The notes under the pieces are model-generated. The model did no database searches, was not told the origin of the DNA, and saw only the letters and a program-made list of their open reading frames with translations. From positions 1-35,131 of the forward strand of contig JAIOPV010000268.1 in the NCBI GenBank assembly GCA_021413735.1: a DNA stretch of 35,131 nucleotides, in the 5' to 3' direction. The position numbers were made by a program, and so were the translations under genes. Origin of the DNA: Planctomycetota bacterium. Its GTDB lineage: Bacteria; Planctomycetota; Planctomycetia; Gemmatales; Gemmataceae. Below are positions 8,314 through 15,904 of this stretch, piece after piece. Each line of letters begins with the position of its first letter. Positions within the stretch are counted from its first letter, which is position 1.

Positions 8314-10587
8314 ATGCTCGCACAGACCGTCACCTGCTCGCACTGCAAGACTGTCTACCCGCTGCCGGTCTCCCTCGCCGACGCCATTGTCGCGAAGTGC
8401 CCCACGTGCGGTCGCTCCGCGACGTCTGAAGCTGAGTCCACACGCGCCTCGATCGCGGTTCCCATCCATCACGCTCCGGATTCAGACTCCGCTCTGGTTC
8501 GGCCTGGGGCGCCGACTCGTGGCCCCGTGACGAACAAGTTCTCGTTTCTCACGCCGCCAACACAACCTGATGAACTCGGCAGCCTCGGTTCATATCGGAT
8601 TCTGGGAGTGCTCGGTGCTGGCGGAATGGGAATCGTGTTCCGTGCTGAAGACCCGGCCCTTCGCCGACAGATCGCGCTGAAGGTGATGCTCCCGCATTTC
8701 GCCAGCGACCCTAAATCGAAGGCTCGGTTTCTCCGCGAAGCACGCGCTCAGGCCGCCATCGAACACGACCACATCATCGACATCTATCAGGTTGGCGAAG
8801 AACGCGAGATCCCCTACATCGCGATGCCGATATTGAAGGGGCAGACGCTCCTCGACGCGCTCAAAACCAACCCGGACGTACCCATCGGCGAAGCGATTCG
8901 CATTGCTCGCGAGATGGCTGAAGGACTTGCCGCAGCGCACGAACAGAACCTCATTCACCGCGATATCAAACCCGCGAACATCTGGCTGGAGAGCCGACAT
9001 CGCCGGGTGAAGATTCTCGACTTCGGACTCGCTCGCGCTGAAACCGGAGCCGAGGGCACCGAACTGGTGTCGCAGCAAGGTTCGGTCGTGGGCACGCCGT
9101 CGCACATGAGTCCGGAACAGGCACAGGGCGAACCCGTCGATGCCCGCACGGACCTGTTTAGCCTGGGCGTCGTGCTTTATCAGATGCTCACGGCACAACA
9201 GGCGTTCGCAGGCAAGAACCTCGCGGCGACTCTGCTGGCGGTGATGTCACGCAATCCCCCGCGGCCAGTGTCGCTGAACCCGCTCGTGCCGCCTGCGCTC
9301 GATCTCTTGACGATGCGACTTCTCTCGAAGAATGCGTCCGGGCGACCGGCGAACGCGGCGGCGGTCGCGGACGAACTGCGGACGATCGAAGTCGATCTGA
9401 ACCTGACCGCGACAATTCCTTCTGTATCGACCGAGGCCGTGATCGCTGACCCGTGGATGTCGGTCGCGAAGACCGATCCCGATTCGGAGTTGCCCAAATC
9501 GCATCTGCTGGCGAGCGTGACTCCCGCGTCCCTCGCTGAACTTGAGCTGGAAGCGGAAGAGGAACCGCGACGCCGGCAGCGTTCGTGGTTCCTGCTCCCC
9601 GTGCTGTTGGCGTTCGCGGCGGTCGCAGCGGTTGCGATGGGCATCTTCATCGCCCACAAGAGCAAGCGCGAACCCGACACGAAAGTTCCCGATGGGCCCC
9701 TCGCCACGGCAACCAAGAACGACAGCGAACCAGCACCGAAACTTCCCGACGACCCGCCGATCATCGTGCCGAAGAAGGCCGATCCGGAGCCAAAGAAGAT
9801 CGATCCAGAACCAAAGAAGGTCGATCCAGAACCCAAAAAACCCGATCCGGAGCCGAAGAAGGTTGATCTGGAGCCAAAGAAGATCGATCCACCCGAGGAA
9901 GCACCGCCGCCGGTTCCCGTGTTCGACCACCGCACCGCTGCGGAATGGGTCATCAACATCGGTGGTGTCGTGCGAGTCAACGAACTCGGTCCCGACATCA
10001 AACTTTTCTCGGAGTTGCCTCGCGAACCGTTCCGCCTCACATATGTCTGGTTGCGGAACACCAAGGCGAGCGACGCCGCGATTGCCTGTTTCAAAGACTG
10101 CCGCACGCTGACGTACTTGAACCTGAGCGGCACGCAACTGACCGACGCGGCTCTGGTTCACTTCAAGGACTGCAAGCACCTGACGGCACTCAACCTGAGC
10201 AATACGCAGGTGAGCGACGCGGGTCTGATTCACTTCCGAGAGTGCACGAATCTGGCGGCGATCAACCTGAGCGGAACAGAAGTGACCGACAGCGCTCTGG
10301 CCAACTTCAAGGACTGCAAAGGTCTGATGTATCTGAATCTGAGCGGCACGCAGGCAACCGACGCGGGGCTTGCTCACTTCAAGGACTGCAAAGCCCTGAC
10401 CTACGTCGGCTTGAGCAAGACGAAAGTCAGCGACGCAGCGCTGGCCAATTTCGGTGACTGCAAGAACCTCACGAACCTGACGTTGAGCGGAACGAAGGTC
10501 ACGGCGGGAAAACTCACTGAGTTCGCGAAGATGTTCCCGCTTTGCGAAATCGCGTGGGATGGTGGCGTTATCAAACCGAAGAAGTGA
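8314..10587 (+). CDS. Membrane Ser/Thr protein kinase with zinc-ribbon N-terminus and C-terminal leucine-rich repeats
   Basis: The protein has 757 residues. A zinc ribbon (C8-x2-C11 and C29-x2-C32) comes first, then a Hanks-type kinase domain (about 94-365): glycine loop GAGGMG at 101-106, K123 in IALKVM, the HRDIKPAN loop with D217, DFGLA with D236, and MSPEQ in the activation segment. It is expected to be catalytically active. A single membrane segment lies at about 425-447. A Lys/Pro-rich spacer with EPKKxDP repeats (about 488-532) follows, then seven leucine-rich repeats of 24 residues (about 570-735) with LNLSGTxxTDAxLxxFKDCK consensus. The predicted topology is a cytoplasmic kinase and an outside LRR sensor, inferred rather than shown. 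It may phosphorylate neighbouring regulatory proteins. Confidence 0.95.
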   Translation: MLAQTVTCSHCKTVYPLPVSLADAIVAKCPTCGRSATSEAESTRASIAVPIHHAPDSDSALVRPGAPTRGPVTNKFSFLTPPTQPDELGSLGSYRILGVLGAGGMGIVFRAEDPALRRQIALKVMLPHFASDPKSKARFLREARAQAAIEHDHIIDIYQVGEEREIPYIAMPILKGQTLLDALKTNPDVPIGEAIRIAREMAEGLAAAHEQNLIHRDIKPANIWLESRHRRVKILDFGLARAETGAEGTELVSQQGSVVGTPSHMSPEQAQGEPVDARTDLFSLGVVLYQMLTAQQAFAGKNLAATLLAVMSRNPPRPVSLNPLVPPALDLLTMRLLSKNASGRPANAAAVADELRTIEVDLNLTATIPSVSTEAVIADPWMSVAKTDPDSELPKSHLLASVTPASLAELELEAEEEPRRRQRSWFLLPVLLAFAAVAAVAMGIFIAHKSKREPDTKVPDGPLATATKNDSEPAPKLPDDPPIIVPKKADPEPKKIDPEPKKVDPEPKKPDPEPKKVDLEPKKIDPPEEAPPPVPVFDHRTAAEWVINIGGVVRVNELGPDIKLFSELPREPFRLTYVWLRNTKASDAAIACFKDCRTLTYLNLSGTQLTDAALVHFKDCKHLTALNLSNTQVSDAGLIHFRECTNLAAINLSGTEVTDSALANFKDCKGLMYLNLSGTQATDAGLAHFKDCKALTYVGLSKTKVSDAALANFGDCKNLTNLTLSGTKVTAGKLTEFAKMFPLCEIAWDGGVIKPKK

Positions 10588-10695
10588 GCTGGTTGCGGCG
10601 GTGATTCCAGCCGTTTCTCTGGCGTGAATTGCGTCAGAAAACCGCAAGCAATTTGACTGTCAATTGATGCGTCGGATAGCGTCGTTCTGATATAG

Positions 10696-10724
10696 TTTCT
10701 TCCGGACGAATAGAATGGTTCCGG
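10696..10724 (+). promoter_or_regulatory. 29-bp conserved intergenic element (copy A), upstream of rplM
   Basis: This 29-base sequence has TTTCTTCCGGACGAAT, one variable base, then GAATGGTTCCGG. It matches 28 of 29 positions in the opposite orientation at 28864-28892. The similarity extends weakly downstream (GTGGGGTG, then GCCCGGAA). It lies 206 bases upstream of the rplM start, in the 342-base gap 10588-10929. Four TCCGGA palindromes lie in this gap (10701, 10720, 10796, 10821). A conserved binding site or an RNA leader element is possible. No known family was recognised. Confidence 0.6.
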
Positions 10725-10835
10725 AGGTGGGGTGGGGAAGTCGCCCGGAATCAAATTCCAGCGCACGCCACGCTTGACTCACACCTCGCGTTGACTCCGG
10801 AACTCCTCTTGCAGCTGCTTTCCGGAATGCCGGGG

Positions 10836-10863
10836 TTGACGCCCTCAAGACGCGCCGTACCAT
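10836..10863 (+). promoter_or_regulatory. Candidate sigma70 promoter for rplM-rpsI
   Basis: TTGACG at 10836-10841 and TACCAT at 10858-10863 are separated by 16 bases. Transcription would start near 10870, giving a leader of about 60 bases before the rplM ATG at 10930. The -35 is a 5/6 match to consensus and the -10 is a 4/6 match. It is placed as expected for a ribosomal-protein operon, but it is only a pattern match. Confidence 0.4.
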
Positions 10864-10929
10864 GATAAACTTCCGGTGTTCCCCGGACGCATTGCGTATT
10901 TCCCGGCTTCTTTGCGGCGGATCGAAAAG

Positions 10930-11373
10930 ATGTCCACGTTCATTGCCAACGCTGCCACGGTTCAACCGAAGTGGATCGTGATCGACGCGACAGATTTGGT
11001 GGTCGGCCGACTCGCCGCTTCGATTTCCTCGATCCTGCGAGGAAAGCACAAGCCCGACTACACCCCACACACCGACACTGGCGATTTCGTCGTCGTGGTG
11101 AATGTGGAGAAGGTGCAGTTCACCGGCAACAAGTGGGAGCAGAAAGAGTACCAGGACTACTCTCACTACGCTGGCGGTCAGAAGATCACCACGGCCAAGG
11201 AAATGCTGGCGAAGAAGCCCGAAGAGATCATTCGCCGAGCGGTGAAGCGAATGATGCCGCGTGGCCCGCTGGGCTTCAAGCAAATGACGAAGCTCCGCCT
11301 CTACGCTGGCAACCAGCACCCGCATCAGGCACAACAACCGCAAGAACTCAAGCTGAAGAACAAGAACGGCTAA
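10930..11373 (+). CDS. rplM: 50S ribosomal protein L13
   Basis: This 147-residue protein of the large subunit binds 23S rRNA early in assembly. The sequence carries the family's N-terminal WIVIDATDLVVGRLAASI, the LRGKHKPDYTPHTDTGDFVVVVN segment and the MMPRGPLGFKQM motif. The start at the ATG at 10930 gives normal length; a frame extending to 10876 is in phase but adds non-homologous residues. rpsI follows after 68 bases, the usual L13-S9 order found in many bacteria, so the two are probably co-transcribed from the promoter proposed at 10836-10863. Confidence 0.97.
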   Translation: MSTFIANAATVQPKWIVIDATDLVVGRLAASISSILRGKHKPDYTPHTDTGDFVVVVNVEKVQFTGNKWEQKEYQDYSHYAGGQKITTAKEMLAKKPEEIIRRAVKRMMPRGPLGFKQMTKLRLYAGNQHPHQAQQPQELKLKNKNG

Positions 11374-11441
11374 CGTGATGTGGCGATCCCGTTGGGGTCG
11401 CTGCTCAACAATACGAACACCCGCAACGGACCCGAACGATC

Positions 11442-12077
11442 ATGGCCGAGAAGAAAGCAAGCAAGGCACCGCGAACGTATTACATCGCCACCGGCCGGCG
11501 GAAGACCGCTGTTGCTCGCGTGCGAGTGACCGAGGGCAAGGGCACCATCCTCATCAACGACCGCCCGGTCGATCAGTACTTCTCGGAAGACAAGGACCGC
11601 GCTGCGGTTCTCGGGCCGTTGAAGATCACCGATCAGGCGAACCGCGTTGACGTGTTCGTGAAGACGACAGGCGGCGGCATCACCGGGCAGGCCGGAGCCG
11701 TGTGCCAGGGTCTGGCGCGAGCGATGAAGACGATGTTCAGCCCGGCTTCGGAACAGAAGTCACGCGTGTTCAACAACACAACAATCATCAAGGGTTATCA
11801 GGACGAGAAGAAGGCCAGCGAGAAGGCGAAGGCGATTCTGGCGAAGCCGCCAGCACCGGCTCCTCGCGTGATGGGCGGACCAGCACTGCTGCCGGTTCCA
11901 GTTCCAGGTGCAACCCCGGCTGCTCCTGCCGCACCGTTGGACCCAGCCGAAGTCGCAACGGGTATGATCAAGAAGCTTCGCGACTCGGGTTACCTGACCC
12001 GTGACGCCCGCATGAAGGAACGTAAGAAGTACGGTCTCCGCGGTGCTCGCCGTGGGACGCAGTTCTCGAAGCGCTAA
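11442..12077 (+). CDS. rpsI: 30S ribosomal protein S9 with large internal insert
   Basis: The small-subunit protein S9 (uS9) has a C-terminal tail that reaches the P-site tRNA. Conserved parts are YYIATGRRKTAVARVRV (14-30), GGGITGQAGAVCQGLARAM (77-95), and the C-terminus GYLTRDARMKERKKYGLRGARRGTQFSKR (183-211), including the terminal SKR. The protein is 211 residues, against about 130 for the family. Between the helix ending near residue 96 and the segment beginning near 167-172 there is an extra stretch of about 70 residues: a Lys/Glu-rich part followed by a Pro/Ala-rich linker (KPPAPAP, PVPVPG, TPAAPAAP). The frame is open and both flanks are intact, so this is an insertion within a functional gene. 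It follows rplM. Confidence 0.95.
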   Translation: MAEKKASKAPRTYYIATGRRKTAVARVRVTEGKGTILINDRPVDQYFSEDKDRAAVLGPLKITDQANRVDVFVKTTGGGITGQAGAVCQGLARAMKTMFSPASEQKSRVFNNTTIIKGYQDEKKASEKAKAILAKPPAPAPRVMGGPALLPVPVPGATPAAPAAPLDPAEVATGMIKKLRDSGYLTRDARMKERKKYGLRGARRGTQFSKR

Positions 12078-12094
12078 TCGAGATTGGTTTTCTG

Positions 12095-12148
12095 GATTTG
12101 CCGCTTGCGGCGTTGCACCTTTGAGTGCAACGCCGCAAGCGGCAAATC
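12095..12148. terminator. Bidirectional hairpin between rpsI and the sugar kinase (family 1, copy c)
   Basis: The 24-base perfect arms 12095-12118 and 12125-12148 surround a 6-base loop. The stem begins 17 bases after the rpsI stop and its right arm ends on the base next to the stop codon of the convergent PfkB gene (12149-12151). With GATTT at one end and AAATC at the other, it gives a short T-stretch on each strand. The core is identical to the other family 1 copies (GCCGCTTGCGGCGTTGCAC). Confidence 0.75.
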
Positions 12149-13078
12149 TCATTTCTGGAACACCACCAACTCAACTTCGCGTCGATCAATTCGAGGTGTG
12201 CCGCCGGGCTGTTCGCAGACGCGAGCGGCGTAGTGAACGGCGAACTTGGCACATTCCCGCAGCGGTCGCCCTTCGAGGTGCAGACACACCATCGCGGCCG
12301 TGAACGCATCGCCCGCCCCGACAGTATCGACGACCTTGGCGGAAACGCCGGGTTGAGAAAAACGCTCATCAGGATACCATTCCCCACCCTCACCATCATC
12401 GACTTCCCAACAGCGGTAGACTTCGCAACCACCGCTCCCGCGGGTCATAATAGTGACGCCGCAATGAGGCCAATCCCCGTATGGGCTGGAACTCCATCGA
12501 AGTCCGGTCAGGCCATCCAGGATGGCAAATTCATCTTCATTCACTTTCACCCAATCGCCGATGGCCAACCCTCCACGCAGCGTGAGCGGGTGGAAGAATG
12601 CCCCTCGAAGATTGACGTCAAAGACAACTAAACCGGGAGGCCGACGCCCTCGGACAGTTTCTGCCATCCGCTGAAGTGCGACAGGAGTTCCTGTTCTCTG
12701 TGCGAGCGTACCAAAACACAGCGTCCTCGCGGCGAGTGCCAGTTCTGCGAGCTTCTCATCCCACGCGATGTGGTCCCACGCGACGTTCTCCGTGATCGTG
12801 TACGTCGGCACCGCGTTCGCGTCGAGCGTCACCTGCACCGTGCCGGTCGGGTGTTCGTCATCGGTCTGGATGTACTCGTCGCTCAGACCGAGTTCCCGCA
12901 CACGCTCGCGGAGTTCGCGGCCGAGGTCGTCGTTGCCGACACGCGACACGATCACCGCGGGATGGCCGAGTTGATGGCAATGGAACGCGAAGTTGAACGG
13001 AGCACCGCCCGCGACCTTGCGGCCGTCCGGGTACACGTCCCACAGCAGTTCGCCGATGCCAACGATGGGGTTCGTCAT
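12149..13078 (-). CDS. PfkB-family carbohydrate kinase (fructokinase-like)
   Basis: This ribokinase-family enzyme phosphorylates a sugar with ATP. It has 309 residues from the ATG at 13078. The N-terminal GIGELLWDVYPDG and GGAPFNFAFH (PfkB signature 1 region) and the C-terminal DTVGAGDAF (catalytic base D257 in GAGD) are present, with anion-hole glycines. The N-terminus GELLWD is typical of fructokinase-like members, but the substrate cannot be fixed from sequence. Its ATG overlaps the TGA of the upstream enoyl-CoA hydratase gene (ATGA at 13075-13078), so translation is likely coupled. The hydratase and the kinase have no obvious metabolic link. The gene ends against the palindrome at 12095-12148. 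Confidence 0.9.
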   Translation of the reverse strand: MTNPIVGIGELLWDVYPDGRKVAGGAPFNFAFHCHQLGHPAVIVSRVGNDDLGRELRERVRELGLSDEYIQTDDEHPTGTVQVTLDANAVPTYTITENVAWDHIAWDEKLAELALAARTLCFGTLAQRTGTPVALQRMAETVRGRRPPGLVVFDVNLRGAFFHPLTLRGGLAIGDWVKVNEDEFAILDGLTGLRWSSSPYGDWPHCGVTIMTRGSGGCEVYRCWEVDDGEGGEWYPDERFSQPGVSAKVVDTVGAGDAFTAAMVCLHLEGRPLRECAKFAVHYAARVCEQPGGTPRIDRREVELVVFQK

Positions 13079-13851
13079 TTGGGAGACCACGGAGCGGGCT
13101 TCTTCTCGAAGAACGCCGTGAGGCCGTGCCTGCACTCTTCGGTCAGTCGCGGTTCGGCGCTGCCCTTCGCAAGCTCTTCCACCGACAGCGCATGATTCCC
13201 ACACCGACGCAGCAAGTCCTTCGTTGTGGTCAGCGCCTTCGGGCCGCCCTCAGCGAGCGACCTTGCCCACGCATCGGCGGCTTCGAGCAGTCGATCCTGA
13301 CCCACCACCGCGTTGATGAACCGCAAATGCAACGCTTCCACGGCGTCGATGAGTTCGCCCGTGAGCAGCAGATAACGGGCAGCTCGTTCGCCGACGTGTC
13401 GTAGCAAGTGCGGCATCACCATCGCCGCCACCAATCCGCGGCGAACTTCAGGGTAGCCGAACTTCGCATCCGGCACCGATACTGCCAGATCGCAGACCGT
13501 GACGAGGCCCGCACCGCCCGCAACCGCAGCACCGTTCACCGCGGCAATCGTCGGCTTCGGCAGTGTGTAAATCAGTTCGTACAGCGACGATAGTTTCGCC
13601 GCATCATCCCAAACTTTGTCGGCATCGTCGCCGAGTGTGCCGCGAAGTTCTTCGAGGTCCATGCCCGCACAGAACGCACTGCCAGTGCCGGTCAAAATGA
13701 CACAGCGAGCATCGGGGTCGGTGGTGGCGCGGAGGAAGGCTTCGGTGAGTTCCGCGATGAGCGCCCTGGAGAGGGCGTTGCGCCTGTCCGGCCTGTTGAT
13801 GGTGACGAGGGCCGCAGGTCCGCGATGTGTGTACTGAACGATGTCCGACAT
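13075..13851 (-). CDS. Enoyl-CoA hydratase/isomerase family protein
   Basis: This crotonase-superfamily enzyme has 258 residues, the normal length. It probably hydrates an enoyl-CoA in fatty-acid or branched-chain acid breakdown. RPDRRNALSRALIAEL, the oxyanion-hole segment GSAFCAGMDLEEL (near 60-70) and AAVNGAAVAGGAGLVTVCDLAV (near 103-125) are the typical signature. It lies downstream of the AtuA-like pair on the same strand and overlaps the PfkB gene by four bases. The pairing of AtuA-like proteins with crotonases is seen in acyclic terpene and leucine/isovalerate degradation clusters. That is family knowledge, and the acyl-CoA carboxylase and dehydrogenase expected in such clusters are not in this window. 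Confidence 0.93.
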   Translation of the reverse strand: MSDIVQYTHRGPAALVTINRPDRRNALSRALIAELTEAFLRATTDPDARCVILTGTGSAFCAGMDLEELRGTLGDDADKVWDDAAKLSSLYELIYTLPKPTIAAVNGAAVAGGAGLVTVCDLAVSVPDAKFGYPEVRRGLVAAMVMPHLLRHVGERAARYLLLTGELIDAVEALHLRFINAVVGQDRLLEAADAWARSLAEGGPKALTTTKDLLRRCGNHALSVEELAKGSAEPRLTEECRHGLTAFFEKKPAPWSPK

Positions 13852-13854
13852 TCA

Positions 13855-13951
13855 GACCCCTCCCCAAACCCCTCCCCCAAGGGAGAGGGGCTCAAAACAA
13901 ACCCGGCTCTGGCTCCCCTTCCTTCTTAGGAAGGGGCTGGGGGGTTCGGTT
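13855..13951. repeat. C/G-rich inverted-repeat element
   Basis: The gap between the AtuA C-terminal gene and the enoyl-CoA hydratase gene has C-rich and G-rich runs. It includes a perfect 8-base hairpin CCCCTTCC-TTCTTA-GGAAGGGG and an imperfect CCCCTCCC...GAGGGG hairpin. Words such as CCCTCCCCAAACCCCTCCC are typical of interspersed intergenic repeats in several phyla. It lies within a probable operon on the minus strand. Confidence 0.6.
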
Positions 13952-13954
13952 GTT

Positions 13955-14299
13955 TTAGACCGGGCGAACGAGCGCCTCGGGATCGGCGGGAACGTCAAAC
14001 GGCATTCGCAAGAGTGCGACCGCGAGCGTCTTTCCCTGCGTGTCGGTGCGAAGTGAACTGCTAGCTCCGCCCGCGAGAGCATCATAGAGAACAAAGTTCA
14101 GACCGCGAACATTCGCCGCCTCAAATCGCTCGACCCGCGTGGCCCCGAGTGGGGCGAAATACGTCGCGACGACTTCCGCTGTGAGCTTGTCGCGGAGCCA
14201 CGCGAAGCCCACGTCGGTGTACGCGATCACCGCCACGTTCGCGTGGTTTCCCTTGTCGCCACTGCGACCGTGAGCAATTTTTGAGAGGGGGAGTTTCAT
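13955..14299 (-). CDS. AtuA-related small protein (C-terminal, ferredoxin-fold-like domain)
   Basis: This encodes 114 residues from the ATG at 14299 (MKLPLSKIAHGRSGDKGNHANVAVIAY). The GRSGDKGNHANV motif is the signature of the C-terminal domain of AtuA-type proteins, which in Pseudomonas AtuA is fused to the DUF1446 domain. Here it is a separate gene. AtuA is needed for acyclic terpene (citronellol/geraniol) use in Pseudomonas; its biochemical role is unresolved, so I claim only the family. The upstream open frame in phase covers a palindrome and is not used. The gene is followed by the enoyl-CoA hydratase gene. Confidence 0.85.
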   Translation of the reverse strand: MKLPLSKIAHGRSGDKGNHANVAVIAYTDVGFAWLRDKLTAEVVATYFAPLGATRVERFEAANVRGLNFVLYDALAGGASSSLRTDTQGKTLAVALLRMPFDVPADPEALVRPV

Positions 14300-14316
14300 G
14301 GGAGTATTCCGAGGTC

Positions 14317-14370
14317 TTCGCCGCTTGCGGCGTAGCGAGAACTCACGACCGCTACGCCGCAAGCGGCGAA
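14317..14370. repeat. Nested palindrome, family 1 (copy d), between the two AtuA-like genes
   Basis: The arms 14317-14337 and 14350-14370 are perfect 21-base inverted repeats around a 12-base loop. The sequence TTCGCCGCTTGCGGCGTAGC matches the 1899 copy. It fills most of the 84-base gap between the AtuA N-terminal gene (stop at 14384) and the small C-terminal-domain gene (start 14299), exactly where other lineages have a continuous gene. Confidence 0.9.
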
Positions 14371-14383
14371 ATCCGAGTCACAG

Positions 14384-15742
14384 CTAAATCAGCGTCACGG
14401 ATGGTGTCACCGCAGACTTCGCGATGAGCGCCGGCCAGTACGCGAACACTTCTCTTACCGGCGGCCGACCCGTGGTGTAACCGGTCGTGCCAGGGAAGCC
14501 TGCGGTTACCAACGGCGCAAACTCCTTGGTGAATCGCTCGATCGACGCTCGAATCGGATCACGCATCGCGATTCGCAACACGACTTCTGGTGGTTCGTGG
14601 TCGAACTTCAACACACCCGGAACGGTTGCACCCGTGCCAAGTATTTCGACATGCGATGCAGCAAAGGTGAACCCCGCACGACGCAACCGTTCGAGGAAGA
14701 TCGCTGCGGACTCGCGTGCTTTCTCCACGGCATGCGGACCCGCGATCACGAGCGTTCCCGCTGCCATGTATCCATCACGGTAAGCGATGGATACCTTGTA
14801 CGTGTCGGTGATGCCGTTCGCCTTGCTGCCGCTCACCGCGACCACATCCGGATCAGTTTCCTTCAGCCGAACGGTTGTGAAGTCTGCCACGACATCGGGC
14901 GTGTAATACTTCGCCGGGTCCGCGACCTCGTAGAGAAGCTGCTCGGAGATCGTTTCAATGTTGACCGCACCGCCCGTACTCGGCGGCTTCATAATGTTGA
15001 ACGTGCCATCGACTGCCATGTCCGCGATGGGATAGCCGACATTGCCGAGGCGGGTGCTGTCGTCGGCGTTGATCCACAAACCGCCGGTCGCCTGTGCCCC
15101 GCATTCGATCAAGTGCCCGGCGACGGTCGCAGCCGCGAGGCGGTCGAGATCGCTCGGCTCGAAGCCCCAGCCGAACTCGAACGCAGCTGGGCCAACCGTG
15201 AGCGAAGCGTCCGCAACTCGCCCCGTGATGACGATGTCGGCGCCCAACTTCAACGCATCGACAATCGGCTTTGCACCCAGATAGACATTCGCGCTGACAA
15301 CTTTCGAGCGAATCGTCGAAAGCGGATCGCCGGAATCGAGGTGCTTGAGTTCGTGGCCCGTGGCGATCAACTCATCCAGTTGCGGCATGATGTCATCGCC
15401 GCTGACGACTGCGATTGCCTTCTCGGGCAGACCGCCTTTTGTGAGAATTTCCCTCGCAGCAGCGGCGCAGGCATGGGGATTCATGCCGCCGGCGTTGGTG
15501 ACGATCTTGAGCTTTGGGAGCAGATTGAGCGTGGTCGTGAAGCGACTGAGAACGTCGATGAAGTCCGTGGCGTAGCCGACGTTGGGATCTTTGGCCTTTT
15601 GCACGGCCAAGATCGACATGGTGAGTTCGGCGAGATATTCGAGGGTGAGGTAGTCGAGCTTGCCGGTGGCGGCCAGACGTATCGGGGCATCGAGGTTGTC
15701 GCCCCAAAACCCGCACCCGTTACCGATCCGCACTCGGTTCAT
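14384..15742 (-). CDS. AtuA-like protein, DUF1446 domain
   Basis: This encodes 452 residues. The N-terminus RIGNGCGFWGDNLDAPIRLAATGKLDYLTLEYLAELTMSILA and TNAGGMNPHACA are typical of the DUF1446/AtuA N-terminal family; GADIVITGRVADASLTVGPAAFEFGW is another strong match. It belongs to the family whose members act in acyclic terpene and branched-chain acid use in Pseudomonas, with no known mechanism. The start at 15742 has only a weak GGCAGGG upstream. The companion C-terminal domain is encoded by the next gene on the same strand, after a palindrome. Cytoplasmic; no signal peptide. Confidence 0.9.
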   Translation of the reverse strand: MNRVRIGNGCGFWGDNLDAPIRLAATGKLDYLTLEYLAELTMSILAVQKAKDPNVGYATDFIDVLSRFTTTLNLLPKLKIVTNAGGMNPHACAAAAREILTKGGLPEKAIAVVSGDDIMPQLDELIATGHELKHLDSGDPLSTIRSKVVSANVYLGAKPIVDALKLGADIVITGRVADASLTVGPAAFEFGWGFEPSDLDRLAAATVAGHLIECGAQATGGLWINADDSTRLGNVGYPIADMAVDGTFNIMKPPSTGGAVNIETISEQLLYEVADPAKYYTPDVVADFTTVRLKETDPDVVAVSGSKANGITDTYKVSIAYRDGYMAAGTLVIAGPHAVEKARESAAIFLERLRRAGFTFAASHVEILGTGATVPGVLKFDHEPPEVVLRIAMRDPIRASIERFTKEFAPLVTAGFPGTTGYTTGRPPVREVFAYWPALIAKSAVTPSVTLI

Positions 15743-15904
15743 GCGCGGCCCTGCCGGGAAAAGGTGTATCCCGGATTATCATACTAGTCGAACCAGTGCC
15801 GCGCGTCGGAATTATGATTCGTTCGGGCATAATCGGATGAGTGCTGCCCTAACAATCGGCAGAAAGCGATTGCACACAAGACGCCCATCTCCGAATCGTC
15901 ACAA

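Noticed and set aside
9780-9895. Tandem DNA repeat encoding EPKKxDP in the kinase gene
   Set aside because: It is a protein-coding low-complexity linker within an intact frame, treated as part of the gene rather than a separate repeat element.
1899-14370. CRISPR-like repeats
   Set aside because: The repeats are single palindromes in different gaps with no regular spacers, so this is not a CRISPR array.
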